From positions 124,001-188,000 of the forward strand of contig NZ_JACSMA010000004.1 of NCBI RefSeq assembly GCF_018618415.1: a stretch of 64,000 nt of DNA, read 5' to 3'. Positions within the stretch are counted from its first letter, which is position 1. Each line of letters starts with the position of its first letter. The translations under genes and the position numbers were made by a program. The notes under the pieces were generated by a model. The model searched no databases, was not told the DNA's origin, and saw nothing but the letters and a program-made list of their open reading frames with translations. Positions 7,806 to 16,965 of the stretch are shown piece by piece. This DNA comes from Exiguobacterium sp. s146 (GTDB lineage: Bacteria; Bacillota; Bacilli; Exiguobacteriales; Exiguobacteriaceae).

Positions 7806-8672
7806 ATGTACGCAAAATCAAGAAAACGGATTGCCGTCGAGACGACGCTGTTCATCATCGCCGGAACGATTCTGCAATCAATCTTTGTCGGATTACTGCT
7901 CAAGCCAAACGAAATCGGATCCGGCGGCATCGTCGGAATCACGCTCATTATCAATGAACTGTTCGGCACGCCGATCGGGTTCAGCCAACTTCTATTAAAT
8001 ATCCCCCTTTTCATTATCGGGATTAAATATTTAGGCAAACGGTTCATTCTCATGACCGGGCTCGTCGTCGTGCTCTCTTCTATTTTGATTGACACGTTGC
8101 CGGTGCTCATCCCGCCGACCCCGCTCGACGACCCGCTCGTCGCTTCGGTGTTCAGCGGCATCGTCTCGGGACTCGGGCTCGCTTTGCTATTATTCGCTGG
8201 CGCTTCGACCGGCGGACTCGACATTCTCGGGAAAGTCATTTATACGAACAACCGGAACTTATCACTCCCAAAAATCTTTTTGACACAAGACATCATCGTC
8301 TATATCCTCGTGTTCATCACGTTCGATATTAAAGCCGTCATGTACGCGCTCGTGCTCAGTTTCGTTCGGTCGCGGACGTTGTTGACGATTCACCGGTTCT
8401 TCTCGGCACAAAAGCAGTGCTTTATCATCTGTAAGAAAGCCGACGAAATCAACCTCGTCATCAAGCAGAACTTGAAACGTGGTGTGACCATCATGGACGC
8501 GACCGGCGGTTACTCGAACGATTCGAAGAAGATGTTATATGTTGTCGTTCAGAACAACGAGATTCCAAAACTGCGTCAAATCGTCTCCGAGATTGATTCG
8601 GAAGCGTTCGTCACCGTATCGGAAATCGACTCGGTCGTCGGTAACTTTAAAGAACATTCGTATACACTTTAA
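7806..8672 (+). CDS. YitT family membrane protein (DUF161-DUF2179)
   Basis: 288-residue protein. An N-terminal five- or six-helix membrane domain (LKPNEIGSGGIVGITLIINELFGTPIGF; later GASTGGLDILGKVIY) is followed by a cytoplasmic DUF2179 domain from about residue 210 (FIICKKADEINLVIKQNLKRGVT). The family is common in Firmicutes; no transport substrate is proven. The start is odd: the ATG at 7806 has no ribosome site, while a good AAAGGGGG lies before an out-of-frame ATG at 7786. An in-frame stop at 7794 rules out a longer protein. The gene ends in a terminator. Confidence 0.88.
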   Translation: MYAKSRKRIAVETTLFIIAGTILQSIFVGLLLKPNEIGSGGIVGITLIINELFGTPIGFSQLLLNIPLFIIGIKYLGKRFILMTGLVVVLSSILIDTLPVLIPPTPLDDPLVASVFSGIVSGLGLALLLFAGASTGGLDILGKVIYTNNRNLSLPKIFLTQDIIVYILVFITFDIKAVMYALVLSFVRSRTLLTIHRFFSAQKQCFIICKKADEINLVIKQNLKRGVTIMDATGGYSNDSKKMLYVVVQNNEIPKLRQIVSEIDSEAFVTVSEIDSVVGNFKEHSYTL

Positions 8673-8701
8673 TCGACAGCGGCTCGCTGTCGATTTTTTT
8701 G
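8672..8701 (+). terminator. Terminator of the YitT gene
   Basis: A 10-bp perfect stem (8672-8681 with 8685-8694), 3-base loop and T7. Confidence 0.9.
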
Positions 8702-8772
8702 TGTAACAAACGCATCAACAATCCGATAATAGTGGTGAGCCTCTTAGACATATACAGAAGGAGGTGCATGAG

Positions 8773-11376
8773 TTGTCCAATCACTCGTTGCGCCAAACAG
8801 TCCCCGCTTTGCTCGTCGGGACCTTTTTTCTCGGCCTTTTATTGATCCTCTTCACCCCTTACGCCTTGAGGGAGACGAGTTTATTCGTCTATTTCACGGC
8901 GGTCACACTCATCGCGACCGTCTTCAGTGTGACGGCCGTGTTTCAAAATCGCGGGATGCGGCGCTACATTCACGTCTTGATCAGCGCCGGCAATGTCTGT
9001 TTCATCGCCTATTTGGTCGGACACCATTTCGGCGTACCGACCGGAAGCAATCACATGCCGTTTATTCAGAACTTCTTTTATTTGATTATGTCGTTGATCG
9101 TCATCACGCAATCGATTGAAATCCGGACACTGAAACTGCGCACGTTCGACATCTTCGCCTTGTTCAGCTTCCTGTTGATCGGGGCGCTCCACCTGTTCAT
9201 TTATTCGAACGATGGTGGCCGCTATGCGGCTCAATTGAACGGCTTTGAAGAACAGATGGTGTTGATTAGCCTCTACATGATGCTCGGCTTCCTGTACTTG
9301 AATCGCATCGCTTCGGTCGGCCAAACGTTCCGTGTGCTGTTACTGATCGGCATACTCGGCTTCACGACCGCCTCGATTCTAAACCAACTGTTCGTCTTCG
9401 CTGGCATCGGCCATGAGTTGGTGCATTTGCTACAAGTGAGCAGCATCTTTATCATTTCAATCAGCTATGTGTTCGATGAATCACGCGAAGATGCGCTCGT
9501 CCACGATTCCGTGTTTGACTACGTCGTCTATAGTGCGATCGTCATGCTGTTCATGCTCGCCTCGGACCGTTTGCTCGGCACATCTGTGCTCGATTCGATG
9601 ACGGCGAACGCCGTGTTGTTGCTGCTCATCCGTCAGTTCGTCGTCGCCAAACAGAATGCGTTGATCAGTCACCGTTTACATACCGTCAACACCGATCTCG
9701 AAGTCGCGGTGACGACGAAGGCGCATGAACTCGAGGTCCGCGAACAACAGTATCGCTCGCTGTTCGCCTATCACGCCGAACCGATCTTCTTATTCGACCT
9801 TCATGGTGAAGTGTTGTCCGTGAACGAGTCCGGCAGCTCGGTGCTCGGCCACGATACGGAGACGCTAATCGGCTCCAACATTTTGGACGTCATCGAACAG
9901 AAAGACCGCGCCGCCTATGCGACCGTGTTGCACGATTTGACGAACGGTCGTCCCCGGACGCTCGACGTCGATGTCGTCACCGAAGACGGATCGAAACGCG
10001 TGTGGCAGTTGATGAACATTCCGATGATTATCGACGGTGAGGTTGAGGGCATTTATGCGATCGTCAAAGACATCACCCAAATGATCGTCCAACAAGAACA
10101 AATTTATTATCAAGCGAACCACGACAGTCTGACCGGGCTCCATAACCGCTACGCCCTGCAAGAACAGATTGAACGACTCATCGCGGAAGGACGTCCGTTC
10201 TCGCTCATGTTCTCCGACCTCGACGGTTTCAAAGAGATTAACGATCAGTTCGGACACCATATGGGGGACGAGTTATTGCAACATATCGGCAAACGTCTGC
10301 GAGGCGCCTTGTTGCCGAACGAGTATGCGGGACGTCTCGGCGGTGATGAATTCATCGTCGTGGCCGAACACGACGACGATGAGATGCTCGTCGAACGGTT
10401 GCGCCGCTCCGTCTATCGTCCGCCTTACTTCATGGGCGGGACGCTCGTCGAGATTCATGCCTCAATCGGAATCGTCCGTTATCCGGAGCACGGTTCGACG
10501 CTCAAGCACTTACTCTCCAACGCCGACCTGGCCATGTACAAGGCGAAGGATAAAGGACGCAACGAGACCGTGTTGTTCACGCCTGAATTACGGGCGCATA
10601 AAGAAGAACGCAAACTGTTGATGGAAGGGCTCGATACCGCCCTCGAGAAAGGCGAGATCTCGCTCTATCTTCAGCCACAAGTCGACGCCTCGACGAAAGC
10701 CATCATCGGGGCCGAGGCACTCATGCGTTGGCAACGGGACGGCGTCTTCATCCCGCCAAGCCAGTTCATCCCAATCGCAGAAGAGACGGGCCATATCCAT
10801 GACCTCGGCCGCTGGATGATTCATGAGACGTTCCAATTGATGTACGCCTTCGAACAAGGCGACATCGATTTACCAAAATTATCGGTCAACCTATCCGTCC
10901 GCCAACTGTTCGATGAGCACTTGATTGAGTATTTGACGACGTTGTTCGAACGCTTCCCGATTGAGCCCGGCCGACTCAACTTCGAGTTGACCGAGACGGT
11001 CGCGGCGCATCAATCCGATCGCGTGTTGACCCGGATTCTCGAGCTGAAGGCACTCGGCATCAAACTGTCGATTGACGATTTCGGGACCGGCTACAGCTCG
11101 CTCGCCTACCTCGTCCGCTATCCGATTGATGAGTTAAAAATCCCGCGCGAGTTCACGATGCAACTCGAAGAGAACCGGGAGTATCAGACGGTCACCGCGA
11201 CCATCGTCGCGATGGCCCGACAACTCGGGATGGCGCTTGTCGCCGAAGGTGTCGAGACCGAGTATCAAGAGAACTTCTTACGAAAAATCGGCTGTCATTC
11301 AATGCAAGGCTATCACTATGCGAAGCCGATGCCGCTCGATGAGTTTGTCATCTACTATATGAAGCAGACGATGTAA
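8773..11376 (+). CDS. Membrane PAS-GGDEF-EAL protein (c-di-GMP turnover)
   Basis: 867 residues: seven or eight N-terminal helices (about 10-290), a PAS domain (about 325-435, YRSLFAYHAEPIFLFDL), a GGDEF domain (about 450-610) and an EAL domain (about 620-865). The GGDEF site is intact (RLGGDEF) and would make c-di-GMP; there is no RxxD inhibitory site before it. The EAL domain keeps EALMRW, the NLS asparagine, ELTET, IDDFGTG, AEGVET and MQGYHYAKP, but the usual KID is KIP. That aspartate is normally conserved near the metals, so hydrolysis may be weak. The TTG at 8773 is the start, 6 bases after AAGGAGGTG. Confidence 0.9.
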   Translation: MSNHSLRQTVPALLVGTFFLGLLLILFTPYALRETSLFVYFTAVTLIATVFSVTAVFQNRGMRRYIHVLISAGNVCFIAYLVGHHFGVPTGSNHMPFIQNFFYLIMSLIVITQSIEIRTLKLRTFDIFALFSFLLIGALHLFIYSNDGGRYAAQLNGFEEQMVLISLYMMLGFLYLNRIASVGQTFRVLLLIGILGFTTASILNQLFVFAGIGHELVHLLQVSSIFIISISYVFDESREDALVHDSVFDYVVYSAIVMLFMLASDRLLGTSVLDSMTANAVLLLLIRQFVVAKQNALISHRLHTVNTDLEVAVTTKAHELEVREQQYRSLFAYHAEPIFLFDLHGEVLSVNESGSSVLGHDTETLIGSNILDVIEQKDRAAYATVLHDLTNGRPRTLDVDVVTEDGSKRVWQLMNIPMIIDGEVEGIYAIVKDITQMIVQQEQIYYQANHDSLTGLHNRYALQEQIERLIAEGRPFSLMFSDLDGFKEINDQFGHHMGDELLQHIGKRLRGALLPNEYAGRLGGDEFIVVAEHDDDEMLVERLRRSVYRPPYFMGGTLVEIHASIGIVRYPEHGSTLKHLLSNADLAMYKAKDKGRNETVLFTPELRAHKEERKLLMEGLDTALEKGEISLYLQPQVDASTKAIIGAEALMRWQRDGVFIPPSQFIPIAEETGHIHDLGRWMIHETFQLMYAFEQGDIDLPKLSVNLSVRQLFDEHLIEYLTTLFERFPIEPGRLNFELTETVAAHQSDRVLTRILELKALGIKLSIDDFGTGYSSLAYLVRYPIDELKIPREFTMQLEENREYQTVTATIVAMARQLGMALVAEGVETEYQENFLRKIGCHSMQGYHYAKPMPLDEFVIYYMKQTM

Positions 11377-11381
11377 CGCAA

Positions 11382-11413
11382 ATGCCCCGAACCGGTAATC
11401 CGGTTCGGGGCAT
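11382..11413. terminator. Bidirectional terminator between the GGDEF-EAL and GH13 genes
   Basis: A perfect 14-bp stem (11382-11395 with 11400-11413) with loop TAAT. The T runs are interrupted on both sides, so it is stable but not ideal. Confidence 0.8.
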
Positions 11414-11417
11414 GTTG

Positions 11418-13487
11418 TTATTTCATCTCATAAATCTTCACTTCGCCCGGCTTCAAATCAACCCATAGGTCCCAATTCTCGTCGAACGAATGCTCAGCGT
11501 ACGGCCATGAAGTCGGTGAGTAGACCATCTCAGCGAAACGGCTGGCGTTCCAGTTACGGCGACGCACTCCGTCGAGCGGCACCTTCCCTTGCAACGGGTG
11601 CTGCATATCCGTATTGGCGACGACGAGAAGCGTCTCGTTCGTATCCGGACGCAACCATGCGAGGCCGATGAATGGCGCATCCATATGTGTCATGGCGAGC
11701 GGTTCGAAGTGACTCGGGTTGACGAGGACGTCCAACCAGCGACGACGCACTTCGGCCACTTGATGCATCAGTTCAATCATCTCGTCTCGCTCCGGGTGAT
11801 CCCAATGGAACTGGTACGCATCGAAGAAAGCGAGCTTTCCAAAGTATGGATCGGTCGGGAAGAGTTGATACGCTTCTTCCGGTCGGCAGTCGAGCCCAGT
11901 GTTCATCGGCTGCGTCTCATACAGTTCGAGTCCCGAGTTCGTCATCGGGACACCGTTCGGTACGAAACCGTTCAAGACGGTGAGCAGGCGACTCGCTTGT
12001 CGTCCCCCATCTCGTGTCGCGACACGGCGCGTATCAGCCGTCTCTCCGGCCGCAAACACCGGTAACGGTAAGAAGCGTGAGTCATATACGAACTGGTGCG
12101 TCTCATGCGTATCAAAGCGTGGCTCTTTATAGAACCCGTACCCGATAATCATGTTATAGCCGGCTTCTTTTGCCGCCCACGCCCCGATTTCAATCAATTC
12201 TTCAGCGATGAAGCTGAAGTTGGCATCGAGTGCACGTGGCTGTTGCAAAATTCGTTGCGCCAAATCGACCGGCAAAGCGTGCCCCATATCGATGCGAGCC
12301 CCATCGATCCCATATTCACGTTGATAGTGAGGAATGATGTCGGCGAGCATCGCCCATAACGGCTCGTTGATTTGATCGCCTCGGAATTGATTCGATTTAA
12401 TCGAGTCGAACAAGATATACGGTGCCAAGTTCGCTTCGCTCACGTAAGGCGCCGCCGCTGTCGGATGGTCCAAGAACAGACGGAAGTACGTCACGTCCGA
12501 CCAAGGCGGTTGCGGGTCGTTGATGCAATCCGAGAAGGCTGGAGCCGTCGTCAAACCGAACTCGCGCTCGATGACGGCGAGCAAGTTCTCTTCCGGATGC
12601 TCGAGCAAGTACGTTTTCACCGTCTCCCACTTGTCTGCATCGACGAGGTTCGGCGCCATCGAGAAGCGACGCAAGTGCGCCCAGACGTCTTCCGACCCAT
12701 AGATCATCGGCAAGAACGCGTGCTCTGGTTTCACGTTCTCACCGATTCCTGGAACGTGCGGCGGATGATAGTAATCGAGTTCGGTCACCGGGATCCAATA
12801 AAACCATTCCGGATTTTCGAGAATGAGTCGGTTGTCGCGGGCACACGTACGCGGAATGACATCGATGACGACGCGAATCCCGACCATGTGGCATGCCTCG
12901 ACGAACGCAGCGAACTCTTCTTCGACGGTCAAGCCGTCTCCGGTCAACGTCTCTTTCAACTCCTCATCGATTCCGAAAAAGTCTTGCACCGCATAAGGAG
13001 AACCAAATTCGCCTTTTTTGTTTTTATGACTGTGTTGCGAGATTGGCAATAAGAATAACGTGTCGATACCCATGTAAAGGAGATGCGGAATTAACGCGAG
13101 CGTTTTGACAAACGTTCCCGTGTCTTTCATGCCGATCGAGTTCTCCATCTCGACATAGCCCGACCCATCATGGTCCCATGACGTCGACGTCCGGACTTGC
13201 ATCGAGTAGACCGAGGCCCGTTTGATCCAATCGCCGCCCGTTTGCAAATAGCCGTCCGCTTGGGCGACCGATTGATCGTATGCTCGCCCGTCGACCGCAT
13301 GGGGAAGTATCGCTTTTTCAATCGTCTCGATCAAGAAATCATACGGATTGACCCGCTCGACCCCATCACGTACCGGCTCTGAAGCGAATTGCAGCCGGTT
13401 CCATAACGTCGGAATCTCGTAATGGATGTTCGTTCGTTTTTCTTTCAAGATTTGGTGCAACTTGATTAACGATGAGTTCTCTGGCAT
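11418..13487 (-). CDS. GH13 alpha-amylase-superfamily enzyme, cytoplasmic
   Basis: 689 residues with no signal peptide. The barrel motifs of family GH13 are present: region I VVIDVIPRTCARDN, region II GIDGARIDMGHA (nucleophile Asp), region III FIAEELI (acid/base Glu), and an altered region IV GETADTRR where most members have NHD. The first ~100 residues are outside the barrel. The closest pattern I can name is the GlgE/alpha-glucan-acting branch (a PEWFYWI-like segment), but substrate and reaction remain open. The ATG at 13485-13487 follows AAGGAG. A cre site upstream points to carbon catabolite control. Confidence 0.85.
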   Translation of the reverse strand: MPENSSLIKLHQILKEKRTNIHYEIPTLWNRLQFASEPVRDGVERVNPYDFLIETIEKAILPHAVDGRAYDQSVAQADGYLQTGGDWIKRASVYSMQVRTSTSWDHDGSGYVEMENSIGMKDTGTFVKTLALIPHLLYMGIDTLFLLPISQHSHKNKKGEFGSPYAVQDFFGIDEELKETLTGDGLTVEEEFAAFVEACHMVGIRVVIDVIPRTCARDNRLILENPEWFYWIPVTELDYYHPPHVPGIGENVKPEHAFLPMIYGSEDVWAHLRRFSMAPNLVDADKWETVKTYLLEHPEENLLAVIEREFGLTTAPAFSDCINDPQPPWSDVTYFRLFLDHPTAAAPYVSEANLAPYILFDSIKSNQFRGDQINEPLWAMLADIIPHYQREYGIDGARIDMGHALPVDLAQRILQQPRALDANFSFIAEELIEIGAWAAKEAGYNMIIGYGFYKEPRFDTHETHQFVYDSRFLPLPVFAAGETADTRRVATRDGGRQASRLLTVLNGFVPNGVPMTNSGLELYETQPMNTGLDCRPEEAYQLFPTDPYFGKLAFFDAYQFHWDHPERDEMIELMHQVAEVRRRWLDVLVNPSHFEPLAMTHMDAPFIGLAWLRPDTNETLLVVANTDMQHPLQGKVPLDGVRRRNWNASRFAEMVYSPTSWPYAEHSFDENWDLWVDLKPGEVKIYEMK

Positions 13488-13523
13488 GTGTATTCTCCTT
13501 ATGAATAAAATCGTTCCTTTACC

Positions 13524-13539
13524 ATTGTAAACGATATCA
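13524..13539 (-). promoter_or_regulatory. CcpA cre site over the GH13 promoter
   Basis: Bases 13525-13539 (TTGTAAACGATATCA on the plus strand) fit the consensus WTGNAANCGNWNNCA in full. The likely minus-strand -10 (TACAAT, 13529-13524) overlaps it, which would give repression. The -35 is poor. Confidence 0.65.
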
Positions 13540-13653
13540 AGAAACTCATTACTATATATTTATACCTTTACCCGATTTTTTCCTTTTCCAAAAAAATATT
13601 TTGCGGTGAAATCATGAAGTATTGTACGATGGTTTACAGAAGGAGGGAGGACC

Positions 13654-14274
13654 ATGTCCCAACGAAAATGGCTGACTTTACTCATCTCGTTATCCGTCTT
13701 ATCCATCCTCATCCTTGCCAGTTTCGCCTTTCAACTTCGCGACACGACGCGGCAAGTCGAATCGATTCACGGTCAACGTCTCGACTCGTATGACGCGATC
13801 GAGGATATCATGTATTTCAACATCGAACGAGCCAACGCCATCCGTGGTCTACTCGCCTATGAAGACCAGCGCTTTTTAGAATCGTATTACAGTATGTCCC
13901 AGCAAGCAGAAGAGTTGAAAACGTCCATCGCGAACGACCCGAGCACGCCGAGCTCGCTTCTCGATTTACTCCATCGCGATGGGATTTGGGAACGAGGCGC
14001 CGATCAAGTGCTCGTCCTCTATGAACGGGGCGACATCGAAGCCGCGACCGACCTCGCCGAAACGATGACCGATCAACGCCAGACAATTCTCGAAGACTTG
14101 CGCGCCTTAAAAAAGATGCAGTATGACGATATCCGTAAGCAGTTGATTGCGACGGAGAATCAAATCGATGTCCTGATGCAAGCGCTCACGTCCATCGCCA
14201 TCCTCCTCAGCGCCGCCATCCTCGTCATTTTATTTTTGATTTTCAAAACACGAAAAAAGAACCGACCTCAATGA
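13654..14274 (+). CDS. Stand-alone four-helix-bundle sensor-like membrane protein
   Basis: 206 residues: one N-terminal helix (TLLISLSVLSILILASFAFQ), an extracytoplasmic helical region of about 150 residues, and a second membrane helix (ALTSIAILLSAAILVILFLIF) ending in a short basic tail. The topology and heptad-like spacing match the 4HB_MCP/CHASE3 class of ligand-sensing domains, but no HAMP, kinase, methyl-accepting or GGDEF part follows: the gene ends after the tail. It has its own AGAAGGAGGG ribosome site and a likely promoter (TTGCGG-18-TACGAT before 13635). It may work with a separate signalling partner. Function unknown. Confidence 0.75.
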   Translation: MSQRKWLTLLISLSVLSILILASFAFQLRDTTRQVESIHGQRLDSYDAIEDIMYFNIERANAIRGLLAYEDQRFLESYYSMSQQAEELKTSIANDPSTPSSLLDLLHRDGIWERGADQVLVLYERGDIEAATDLAETMTDQRQTILEDLRALKKMQYDDIRKQLIATENQIDVLMQALTSIAILLSAAILVILFLIFKTRKKNRPQ

Positions 14275-14286
14275 GTCGGTTCCCGG

Positions 14287-14310
14287 CCTCGAGCATACTC
14301 GAGGTTTTTT
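14287..14310 (+). terminator. Terminator of the four-helix sensor gene
   Basis: A 7-bp stem (14287-14293 with 14298-14304) and T6. A second small hairpin overlaps the stop codon just upstream. Confidence 0.8.
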
Positions 14311-16345
14311 ATTTGTTGTGAATTAATCGGGCAGCGTTCCCGATGGCGAGTAATGCGACCCCAACATCGGCAAACACAGCTTCCCACATCGAGGCGAGAC
14401 CAAATACACCGAGCAAGAGGAAGAGCGCCTTCATCCCGAACGCGAAGGTGATATTTTGCCAGACGATTCGTCGTGTCCGTTTGCTCAAGTCAATCGCCGC
14501 CACCACGTCGTGCGGGGCATCGTTCATGAGAACAAGATCTGCCGCGTTGACTGCCGTATCACTGCCGACGCCCCCCATCACGAGTCCGACATCGGCCCGC
14601 GCAAGCGCCGCCGCATCATTCAAACCGTCACCAACAAACGCGACCTTACCGCCTGTTGCCAACCGCTCGACTTCTGCTACTTTTTGATGAGGGAGCAACT
14701 CGCTGTGCACTTCATCGATGCCAATCGCCGAACCGACGGCCTGTGCGACTTCATGCCGATCTCCGCTTAGCATGACCGTCCGATATCCGTACTGTTTCAA
14801 CGTATGAATCGTCTGTTCCGCGTCCGCCTTCACTTCGTCTCTCAATTCGATTCGTCCGAGCCAGCGATCATTTTTCACGACATGCACGATTGTTCCCGAC
14901 GACTCCTTCGGGATCGAGTAGCCCAACTTCTTCATATAGCGGGCGCTTCCGACATATATGCGGTCTTCACCGTCTAGAGCCATCAGGCCGTAACCCGGTT
15001 CTTCTTGAATCGTTGGGAACGGGATGACGGGATCGGCTTGCTCGACGATCGCCGTTGCGAGCGGATGCGTCGAAGCCATTTCGACACGGGCCGCAAGCCG
15101 GAGCAACTCCCCCGTCGTCAGTTCCCCATTCGTCGCAATGTCGGTCACTTCAAACCGTCCCGTCGTGAGTGTGCCGGTCTTATCAAAGATGACCGTCCCA
15201 ACTTCGGCGAGGACGTCCAAATACTCGCCGCCTTTCACTAAAATGCCACGGCGCGAGCCAGCACCGATTCCACCGAAATAACCGAGCGGAATCGAGATCA
15301 CCAGAGCACACGGACAACTGATGACGAGGAAGATCAAAGCCCGGTACACCCACTCCTCCAAATTCCCGACAAACAGCGGCGGGATGAATGCGACCGCAGC
15401 CGCTAACACCACGACGACCGGTGTATACACTTTGGCTAATCGCGTAATCATCTGTTCGGTCTTCGCCTTGTTCATGCTCGCCTGTTCAACGAGGGCAATC
15501 ATCTTTTGAAGACTCGACTCTGCGGCCGGTCGTTCGACCTGAACTTCGAGCCGCCCTTCGAGGTTGATCATGCCGGCCAATACGTCTTCATCAGGCCCGA
15601 TTTGGCGTGGCAACGACTCCCCTGTCAGCGAAGCCGTGTCCAGTGAGCTGTTGCCCTGTAACACACGACCATCCATCGGCACTTGCTCTCCGGCCCGCAC
15701 AATGATGACGGAACCGACCGCCACGTCCTCAGGCCGCCGTTCTATTTCTCGACCGTCCAACAGGACCCGCGCGAGCGTCGGTTTCAAATTCAACAATGAT
15801 TGAATCGATCGTCGGGAAGCGTGAACGGCTCTCGCTTGGAAATACTCACCGAGTTGATAAAACAGCATCACGGCGACGGCTTCGGGATACTCCGAAATCG
15901 CAATCGCGCCGACCGTCGCAATCGTCATTAAAAATTTCTCATCAAACCATTCCCGGTGCCACACATTCCGAACGGCGGCGTACAGGACGTCATAGCCCGC
16001 TAACGCATAGGCGATCCCGTACATGACGAGCGAATCTGTATAAAGACCGACGAGCAAGAATATGAACGCTATTCCAAACCGCCATAGCAAGCGATGCGAC
16101 ATCGGCGTTTCCGTCTCTTCTTTCACAAAATGCGCGCCTGGTTCAATCCGCCCCATCGTTGCCTCGATTGAGCGGAGCGTCGCTGTGCGATCAGTTGACT
16201 CGTTCCAGTCAATCATCATTCGACTCGTTGCAAAGTCGATTTGACAAGCGGCGACACCCTCTTCTTCACTCACGCGCTTCTCGATTTTAGCGGCACAATT
16301 CGTGCATGTAATTCCTTTAACCGGTAACACATCTCGTTGCATCAT
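14309..16345 (-). CDS. cadA: Cadmium/zinc/lead-type P1B-ATPase
   Basis: 678-residue heavy-metal efflux pump of the inner membrane. An N-terminal metal-binding domain carries GITCTNCAAKIE. The transport helix has SCPCALVISIP (CPC, typical of Zn/Cd/Pb pumps). The cytoplasmic part has TGES, the phosphorylation site DKTGTLT, the HP motif STHPLA and GDGLNDAAAL. Eight membrane segments are expected. The ATG at 16343-16345 lies 5 bases after AAGGGG; an overlapping GTG is rejected. A palindromic operator precedes it and an ArsR-type repressor gene lies just upstream on the same strand. Confidence 0.93.
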   Translation of the reverse strand: MMQRDVLPVKGITCTNCAAKIEKRVSEEEGVAACQIDFATSRMMIDWNESTDRTATLRSIEATMGRIEPGAHFVKEETETPMSHRLLWRFGIAFIFLLVGLYTDSLVMYGIAYALAGYDVLYAAVRNVWHREWFDEKFLMTIATVGAIAISEYPEAVAVMLFYQLGEYFQARAVHASRRSIQSLLNLKPTLARVLLDGREIERRPEDVAVGSVIIVRAGEQVPMDGRVLQGNSSLDTASLTGESLPRQIGPDEDVLAGMINLEGRLEVQVERPAAESSLQKMIALVEQASMNKAKTEQMITRLAKVYTPVVVVLAAAVAFIPPLFVGNLEEWVYRALIFLVISCPCALVISIPLGYFGGIGAGSRRGILVKGGEYLDVLAEVGTVIFDKTGTLTTGRFEVTDIATNGELTTGELLRLAARVEMASTHPLATAIVEQADPVIPFPTIQEEPGYGLMALDGEDRIYVGSARYMKKLGYSIPKESSGTIVHVVKNDRWLGRIELRDEVKADAEQTIHTLKQYGYRTVMLSGDRHEVAQAVGSAIGIDEVHSELLPHQKVAEVERLATGGKVAFVGDGLNDAAALARADVGLVMGGVGSDTAVNAADLVLMNDAPHDVVAAIDLSKRTRRIVWQNITFAFGMKALFLLLGVFGLASMWEAVFADVGVALLAIGNAARLIHNK

Positions 16346-16356
16346 GTTCACCCCTT

Positions 16357-16384
16357 ATATATTCAAACGTTCATTTGAATATAT
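16357..16384. promoter_or_regulatory. ArsR/CadC-type operator before cadA
   Basis: A perfect inverted repeat with 11-bp arms (16357-16367 and 16374-16384, core TTCAAA/TTTGAA) around a 6-base centre. It closely resembles CadC/CzrA sites and sits immediately before the cadA ribosome site, over a likely -10 (TATATT). Confidence 0.75.
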
Positions 16385-16415
16385 CGTAGCGCGATTGTCT
16401 CACAATTACAACCGT

Positions 16416-16442
16416 AAAAAAATCGACTGGAATCCCAGTCGA
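16416..16442 (-). terminator. Terminator of the ArsR repressor gene
   Basis: An 8-bp stem (16423-16430 with 16435-16442) followed on the minus strand by T7. It separates the repressor gene from cadA, so cadA has its own promoter. Confidence 0.85.
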
Positions 16443-16444
16443 CC

Positions 16445-16819
16445 TCATGTGTCTAATTTAGTTTCATCCTGCTCGGCGCTATGAGCCATCGCAATCTCGA
16501 CGAGCAATCGGACATGGTCGTCGTCGAGCGAATAATAGACGACTTTTCCGTCCTTACGATATTTGACGAGCCCTTGCTCGAGAAGTGTCCGTAAGTGATG
16601 GGACGCCGTCGCGTTTGAATGCCCAATCACGGCCGCCACGTCACAGACGCACAGTTCCGCTTCGAGCGTAAGCACGTAGAGCACTTTAAGCCGGGTCGGA
16701 TCGGCGAACGCCTTGAACAATTGACTGACTCGCGTCGCATCAAGGTCGGTCAACGCTTGTTGTAATACCGTAACGTCTTCACTCTGAATGGCGATCGTTT
16801 CGCATTGGGGTGCCTTCAT
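16445..16819 (-). CDS. ArsR/SmtB family metal-responsive repressor (CadC-like)
   Basis: 124 residues with a central winged helix-turn-helix (LFKAFADPTRLKVLYVLTLEAELCVCDVAAVIGHSNATASHHLRTL, about 30-80). The ELCVCDVA cysteines at the start of the recognition region and an N-terminal cysteine (APQCET) fit a CadC-type Cd/Pb/Zn site. It most likely binds the palindrome before cadA and releases it when metal binds. The ATG at 16819 is 6 bases after GAGGTG; the upstream GTG is part of that site. The next gene on its strand is cadA. Confidence 0.9.
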   Translation of the reverse strand: MKAPQCETIAIQSEDVTVLQQALTDLDATRVSQLFKAFADPTRLKVLYVLTLEAELCVCDVAAVIGHSNATASHHLRTLLEQGLVKYRKDGKVVYYSLDDDHVRLLVEIAMAHSAEQDETKLDT

Positions 16820-16965
16820 CCATCTCACCTCATTTTCTATACTTTCATTCTAACAAAATCTGACTCATAAATCTGTTATATATTATTATTGACTTATCTA
16901 CCACTGTTATAATACAATAAATACAACTTAACAGCTACGTTACTTAAATAAAGGAGGCAGTTACA

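Noticed and set aside
7762-7998. Open frame over the start of the YitT gene
   Set aside because: Although it uses the good ribosome site at 7776, its sequence is low-complexity Ser/Arg typical of an out-of-frame read. Kept only as a note on the YitT start.
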